From Omphalotus guepiniiformis (lineage: Eukaryota > Basidiomycota > Agaricomycetes > Agaricales > Omphalotaceae): a DNA stretch of 64,000 nucleotides. Every line of letters starts with the position of its first letter. Position 1 is the stretch's first letter. Below the pieces are notes generated by a model, which saw only the letters and a list, made by a program, of their open reading frames with translations, was not told where the DNA came from and did no database searches. Position numbers and translations under genes: made by a program. Positions 59,026 through 64,000 of this stretch are shown here, in pieces. Location of the stretch: positions 1,612,001 to 1,676,000 of the forward strand of contig JAQOOI010000064.1 in the NCBI GenBank assembly GCA_028554645.1, in the 5' to 3' direction.

Positions 59026-60518
59026 AATAGCAGCGTAATGAGCACTCTAAGACGTAGGAACTCGTCTAAACTCAAAGGTTGCCTTGTAAAAGCGAGTGTA
59101 GTCTGGCGTTGGCAAAGATTCCGCACGCAGAAAACTGACTAAAGTCGAGCTAGACTGTTGGAAAGACTAACTGAACTGTAAGATCACCGTCTAGACCCTT
59201 CGACGAGTACCAGAAACAGCAAACAGACAGACACAGACAGACAGACACAGACAGACAGACACAGACAGACAGACAGACAGACAGACAGTTCAAACACAAC
59301 AGATGTTCAGATATTTAGCACTCTATTAAAGCACTGCAATTCCTAATAGTCCGCCTCTACCAGCTCGAAGAACCGGGGCCTGACGTTCACAATCAAGAGG
59401 CCTTCTGCGATTTAACGCTCTAGAAGATACGTAAAGTTCTCCAATTTGGCGGGCAGTCGTAACCTGGGGCGCTCGACCCTATACATGACAGTATATGTAC
59501 TCTACTGCTTGTAAGTATTTCATAAATAGATAGAAAACTGAGTGGAGTAATTAAAAGGAACAGAGGGATAACATCGAGTATAAAATGGATATAAACAGAA
59601 ACAATATGACTGAGTTGGGTAAGTAGGCACGTCTAGAGGGTAATTATGTGCAGTTCTTGGGTATATATATGTAAGTATTATGTTTTAGTGATGTTTTTGG
59701 TACATCTAGACCCTTCTTTATCATGCGCTCGAGCCATTCTAAACGAACTACTCCTATGCATTTCGTTATTATTCATCTTCGTAACTGTTTTACAGTGTAC
59801 TTATAGGGGCGCCGAGGGCAGTTTCTAGTCATTTATCCCGTCGGGCTTCCGTATTTTCTCCTATTTCGACATCTAGACCCCATAGCACCTCGTAGATATA
59901 CCAATATCCAGCGCTCGAAGGTCAATTCTGTCATTACTTTACTAATAAGTTATTATACAGTCATCGAGACTGATCATTTTCATAGCTTTGACCATCTAGT
60001 ATCTCGGAACGGAATCGTCGATCATATATTTCCGATCATAAAGCGTTATCTCCAGTATATCATCAATCTGCAGGTTCTAGGAGGTCGGCTAAGTTCGAAC
60101 AAACCATTTTGATGGCTCGGCGATACCTCTAGCTTTGTCCTTTCGACATTATCGAGGCTCATGAGGCTATTACGCCTGTGTGTGTGTAGTTTCTTCCTTC
60201 CTAAGTCCCGTGGATTACACAGATACTTAAATAGCGACTTCCAGACGAAGGGCTCTTTGCCAGGCAGGGTGGGTCTGACCATACTGTACAGTCTCGCAGC
60301 AGGTAGTTACTTCGCCGAAGGTCTAGAGGCATATCAGCCATAAGGTCTTGATGCATACTCGTACATCGTAGTCCTTTCACTTCGAGCCTTTAACTATTCG
60401 TGTTCTATGTTTTAGCTAGCACTATGGGACATAGTCTAGCCCTTTATTCCCATCATATTCACAGTAGAAATCGTTTAATTTCAGGTATTTCAGGTGTGTA
60501 TGCGTTTTCAGCGCAACA
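59026..60518 (-). repeat. Gypsy A 5' LTR
   Basis: 1493 bp, near-identical partner of 45440-46932, followed on the plus strand by target duplication ACGGT. Confidence 0.95.
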
Positions 60519-60742
60519 ACGGTGAAGTTGAATACGAGATCGCTCAGATACTGGACTCCAAGTTGGACCGGAGACGCCGGAAATGTCCGCTATTGTACTA
60601 TGTCCAATGGCTTGGTTATGAAGGAACAGATGAAGAATTCTCGTGGGTCTTAGCTGATGAACTCACGGCTGAAGACTACATCCAGGATTTCCATGTCCGA
60701 TATCCGGACAAACCTGGACCTCTGTCGAAGTTGATAGTCTGA
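60519..60742 (+). CDS. Chromovirus Pol part 3: chromodomain
   Basis: C-terminal end of the chromovirus Pol after Gypsy A is removed; the frame joins exactly (PVEVNG-EVEYEI). It contains a chromodomain: EYEIAQILDSK, YYVQWLGY and EEFSWVLADEL, with the aromatic residues Y, W and W/F expected for a methyl-lysine cage. Chromodomains of such elements steer integration to heterochromatin. The stop is at 60740-60742. Confidence 0.9.
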
Positions 60743-60931
60743 TCGGACGTCCTCGGATGTTGACGGTCTTGGTGTTTCTTTCTTTTCTTATTTCTATCTT
60801 TCTCTTATTATCACGCTTATCTCATCGTAAAAACAGACATTCATTTATATACAAACAAAACAAAAAAGCTATCAAGGAAAAACAGAAGTTATTACAACAC
60901 CATTTCTTTCTATCTACATTTCATTCTCTAT

Positions 60932-62417
60932 TTACGTCCTACTCGGACCTCCGCGCTCTTCTCGTCGTCTCTCAATTTCTCTTCGCCTCTCTGCGAACAT
61001 CTCTCGCTCCTCCGCGGTATAGCGAGAATTCGTCTCTTCCTCTTGTCTGATCCTCTCTGCCGGGACTTCTCGGACGCCCGTGCAGATTTCTTCCACTTGT
61101 TCAAAAAATTCTGTTAACTGGGCGGCCTCTCCGCCCAGTACTCCCTGAACCATCCTACTGTTCATTACACTTGGGAGGGTCGGTTCTCGGACCTCTGGAC
61201 GGGCATCCGATCGCTCTGCTTGGTCCCGCTCCCAAGCAAAGTGTAGCTCTCGGCCCATCTCGGCGAGCCGGATCGAGGCGTTGATTATCGCCTGGTTCAT
61301 GATGTACGACCCCTGGATAGGAGTCGTTGCACCCATTGCCATTCCCAAGGCAAGGGCCCAGTCGCGGGTCCGCTCCGCCAAGAAAACACCCCAACTAGAG
61401 ACCTCTTCTCTAGTTGAGTATACGGCGGCGTCAACGTCGTCGATCCGCCGGTTCACCAAATCTAACTCGGAGAGCTCCGCAGAGTCCCGAGGCTCTCCTG
61501 CTCGTCCCTCGACCTTCTTCTCTAACCTAGCTAACCTGGATAGTATTTCTTCATTTTGCTGCATAAGCAGCTCGAGGGAAGCCGGAGAAAAGGAAGTGGT
61601 GGTGGTACTCGGAGCACCGACTCGCTCTGAAAACGAGCATTTTGATTTTTGTTTCCTGCATTCGTCGCAGGAGGTGGATTTGGTGTTCTGAGGGCGCCCA
61701 GAACAGTGGTATCGTCGTGCCCGGCACTGCAGGCAGGCGGGTCGGGAGCTAGGAGCTCCGGTTTTCTTCTTCTTCTTCTTCTTCATCTGAAATCACAATA
61801 GACTAAAATTTTGTTATAAATCAATTCCAATACTGATGATTGATCACGTACCGCTGAAACCACGTTTTTTCTCTTTCTCTTAGGAGACCCACCGGCCTCC
61901 GGTTCCTCTTGTGCCTTCCTCTTCCCTTCTCTCTTCTCCTTCCTCCTCCTTGCTTCCTCAGCCTTCTTGATCGCCCTCCTGGCCTTCTTTTCCTCCTCCG
62001 CCTCACTTTCCTCCTCGGCCCTCCGGTTCTCCTCATCCAGAATCCTTTGCGCCTCCTCAACCTCTCTCCTCCTCCGCTCTCGCTCCTCCGCCCTCCACTT
62101 TTCTTGCGCCTCCTGACACCACTCCTGAATCCTCCGGACTTCCTCTGTCCACTCATTCTTTGCCTTATCGTACTCAGCCCACTCCCTATCTTCTTCCTGT
62201 TCAACTAAAAGAACATTGAGTATCGGACATCCGCAGACAGGATAAACTCACCCATGGCAATAGCCACTTTTATTCTATCAAACTCCTCCGCATTCTCCGG
62301 TGTCTTCCTTCGAGGCAAGGCTGGTTTGACCCTTGGCTCGGGTTCCGGACGTCCGAATGGCACCGGAAGGGGGTATTCATTTTCAAAGGTTGGGGTGGTG
62401 GCTCGAGTCGCTGGCAT
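60932..62417 (-). CDS. Antisense Zn2Cys6-like gene of the chromovirus, three exons
   Basis: Exons 62417-62252, 62204-61852 and 61786-60932 (read downwards), with introns of 47 bp (GTGAGT...TTTTAG) and 65 bp (GTACGT...TTTCAG). The joined frame is 457 aa. Exon 2 encodes a highly charged Glu/Arg/Lys-rich probable coiled coil ending in a nuclear-localisation-like KRKRKN. Exon 3 starts with seven Lys, then C191-x2-C194-x6-C201-x11-C213-x2-C216-x6-C223, which fits the Zn2Cys6 spacing rule, followed by a short coiled coil and helical region. It lies between pol and the 3' LTR, reading inward from that LTR and tail to tail with pol. DNA binding is inferred from spacing only. Confidence 0.78.
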
Positions 62418-62620
62418 CTTTGTGTTGAGTTTACGGGGTTGAAGAGCGCGGGGTTGGGGGAACTTAGAGGTTTGCAGGCTAGGCTTTTATATCAATCCAG
62501 TGTTTGGCAGGATTTGGTCGATGTTGAAAATTCGGACACATCTCACTCCGAGGGGCAGGGTCGGACTTGGGACTTGGGACTTGGGACTTGGTACTTAGGG
62601 TTCTTGAGGGCAAGAACCCT

Positions 62621-62633
62621 AAGAGGGAGATAC
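62621..62633 (+). other. Chromovirus polypurine tract
   Basis: AAGAGGGAGATAC directly before the 3' LTR. A short array of GGGACTT heptamers lies upstream (about 62562-62591). Confidence 0.65.
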
Positions 62634-63173
62634 TGTTGCGGCTATGCGCCGGAACTCCGGGTCAGACCTCCGGTTTCTAGAACTTCTTTGATTTCTTCTT
62701 CCTGACATCTATTCAATCTTGCCATATGGTTCACTTTACAAATTCATGCTTTCCTATTCGCTTTTATTATTCTTTTCTACTCCGGACATCCGAACGTCGC
62801 CGACGTTCCATGTTCTTATTGTTCTTTAGTTTCATTCTTCTCACACTATTGTTTTATTACTCCGAGTATCTCCGGTAGAATACTCATATAAATACTTCAC
62901 GCTTATACTGTATATACTTTAGTTTTAAATCAATTTAGTCTCCGGACTACTATCTTGAATTTCTCGTCTGAACTCTTATCTCTCCTCGGACTTCCAATCC
63001 GGGTGCAGCACGGGGGGCAGTATCGAAATAATACTGCCTACCAGGTGAAGTCTTATTGTCGGAGCAATTCGGAGCTCCTGGTTTATCTTGTCTTGTTCCT
63101 TTCGTACTTCTTCTCTTGGACCTCCTCGGAGGTCCTCGCTCTCTTACCGTCTCAAGTCCGCACGGACTTAACA
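62634..63173 (+). repeat. Chromovirus 3' LTR
   Basis: 540 bp, about 6 differences from 37819-38358, all transitions and most at CpG. Followed by target duplication GTTCC. Confidence 0.95.
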
Positions 63174-64000
63174 GTTCCCAAATTTCATTGCATCGTTGTA
63201 GAAAGGAGCTCGAGGTGAGGACTTCGAACTTTTCACGGTCAGGATTGAAATAAGTAAACAACCGATTGACACGAATGTGATTCAACAGCGCATTTACCGG
63301 GTCGCAGGCGTTATATTGCTTTGGCACAAAAACTGTCACGCCCTTCTGCTTTGCAGCCTTGGTGAAAGGTAGGAAGATGTTGTAGGAAGGAGAATTGTGA
63401 ACGTTTGAGATGTCACGGATGAGCGGATTGAAAGCAGGGTTATACGTGTCACAGGAAGAGGATTTTGCGAAGGACTCGCCCAACCTAACCTGGGAATAGA
63501 AGGCGACGGAAGCGCCAGCAAAACACGCTACGTCAAAACCATTGGTACCATCCAGTGTAAGGTTCTCCTCTAGCATCTGTAGCATCTTCAGAGTAACCGG
63601 GTGCCGGGGTGGTTTTGAAGACGAGGGTGGTGCCATTCTGTCGGCTGCTTTTAGTGATTTGTCCAGCAACCAGCTGAGTGGCCAAGAGAATCCAAACGCC
63701 TGAGTGTAATCTCTCAGGTAACGTATGTGTGCCTGAGCGGTTGAACCGGCCAGGAGTCCCGTCATAGTGTTCGATATGTATTCAGCGAGGACCACCTCTG
63801 TTGGGGGCCAGAACTCACTTCCGTCAAGTTGAGAGGCGCCAGCCCAAGCAAAATAGCGTTTCACGGATCTGATGATGCGGCGACGGTGGGAAGGAGAGAT
63901 GGAGTCGTCTAGAACGCGTTGGACTGTTGAACTATGGTCCTTAAAAGAAGGTGAATGTGGGTTGCTTGGTGGAGTAGTATAGTTGTAGTTGAGATTCTTT
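63174..64000 (-). pseudogene. Tyrosine recombinase, N-terminal part (split gene)
   Basis: Minus-strand frame open from the window edge (64000) to the chromovirus insertion. The SAM-like helical N-terminus (WPPTEVVLAEYISN, HIRYLRDYTQAFG) is followed by the first catalytic arginine region (YSQVRLGE near 63480). The remaining catalytic residues lie at 37600-37813. Together R, H-x-x-R, W and Y are all present, so the gene was sound before the insertion. It may belong to a Crypton-like or other YR element or be a domesticated gene; the start is outside the window. Confidence 0.82.

Larger units (their letters stand above)
45440..60518 (-). mobile_element. Gypsy A: 15.1-kb Ty3/Gypsy element with two antisense genes
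   Basis: Complete element in minus orientation, inserted in the chromovirus chromodomain with target duplication ACGGT (45435-45439 and 60519-60523). LTRs are 1493 bp each and differ at about two positions. In element order: 5' LTR (59026-60518), tRNA-type primer site, gag, protease ORF, pol, a 4.7-kb non-sense-coding region with two spliced genes on the opposite strand, purine tract, 3' LTR (45440-46932). The sense ORFs show no internal stops. The element is very young and possibly active. Confidence 0.95.
37819..63173 (+). mobile_element. Ty3/Gypsy chromovirus with nested insertions
   Basis: LTRs of 540 bp at both ends, target duplication GTTCC (37814-37818 and 63174-63178). Span 25.4 kb, of which about 8.5 kb is the element itself; the rest is a solo LTR (41719-43519) and a Gypsy element (45440-60518) with their target duplications. 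Order: LTR, gag, pol (protease, RT, RNase H, integrase, chromodomain), an antisense gene, LTR. The two LTRs differ at about 6 positions, all transitions. The reading frames rejoin perfectly without the insertions. Confidence 0.95.

Noticed and set aside
62562..62591. GGGACTT repeats as an internal telomere tract
   Set aside because: Only about four heptamers, unlike the fungal TTAGGG unit, and located in the chromovirus leader of the purine tract.

Overview
The window looks like a transposon graveyard and nursery from a repeat-rich filamentous fungus, most likely a basidiomycete (Agaricomycetes). The evidence is GT-AG introns of about 47-65 bp, Ty3/Gypsy chromoviruses, DIRS-type and free-standing tyrosine recombinase genes, a pogo-like DDE transposase with a short intron, and an L1/Tad-type LINE. 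I see no ordinary host housekeeping gene, rRNA or functional tRNA. Almost every base with a recognisable identity belongs to a mobile element, and many elements are inserted in one another.

Left part (1-19.3 kb). A Ty1/Copia family with 390-bp LTRs is present as an intact element (12548-17857, identical LTRs, 5-bp target duplication ATTAA, one open 1381-codon gag-pol), a solo LTR (11276-11665, duplication TCAAC), two decayed gag/gag-pol copies forming a 653-bp inverted repeat (1-653 and 6561-7213), and several LTR fragments. The intact Copia sits in the LTR of an internally deleted Gypsy relative (11736-19299). A truncated Gypsy pol (1382-3190) and a 361-bp fold-back element carrying a tRNA-like cloverleaf (4439-4799) lie among the fragments.

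Middle (19.3-37.8 kb). A decayed DIRS-like element (19300 to about 23466) is followed by AT-rich sequence that received a pogo-like DNA transposon (24370-27618, 24-bp terminal inverted repeats, TA duplication) and an 8.2-kb LINE (27975-36194, 12-bp target duplication, poly-A tail). The LINE 5' end can be folded as an HDV-like ribozyme.

Right part (37.8-64 kb). A minus-strand tyrosine-recombinase gene (63174-64000, continuing at 37813 and below) is split by a chromovirus (37819-63173, 540-bp LTRs, duplication GTTCC). That chromovirus was itself hit twice: by a 1.8-kb LTR now left solo (41719-43519, duplication ATCGT), and by a 15.1-kb minus-strand Gypsy element (45440-60518, 1493-bp LTRs, duplication ACGGT) that landed in its chromodomain. 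Removing the insertions restores every reading frame at the junctions. LTR divergence counted by eye (Copia 0/390, inner Gypsy about 2/1493, chromovirus about 6/540) agrees with the nesting order.

The most unusual content is a set of intron-bearing genes on the ANTISENSE strand between pol and the 3' LTR of both Gypsy elements. The inner Gypsy has two six-exon genes (47441-49361, 547 aa, with a six-cysteine cluster; 50110-51434, 354 aa). The outer chromovirus has one three-exon gene (60932-62417, 457 aa, with exact Zn2Cys6 spacing). Introns in this orientation are not removed from the sense genomic RNA, so such genes can be carried through retrotransposition with their introns. I regard this repeated arrangement as the best candidate for an undescribed system here.
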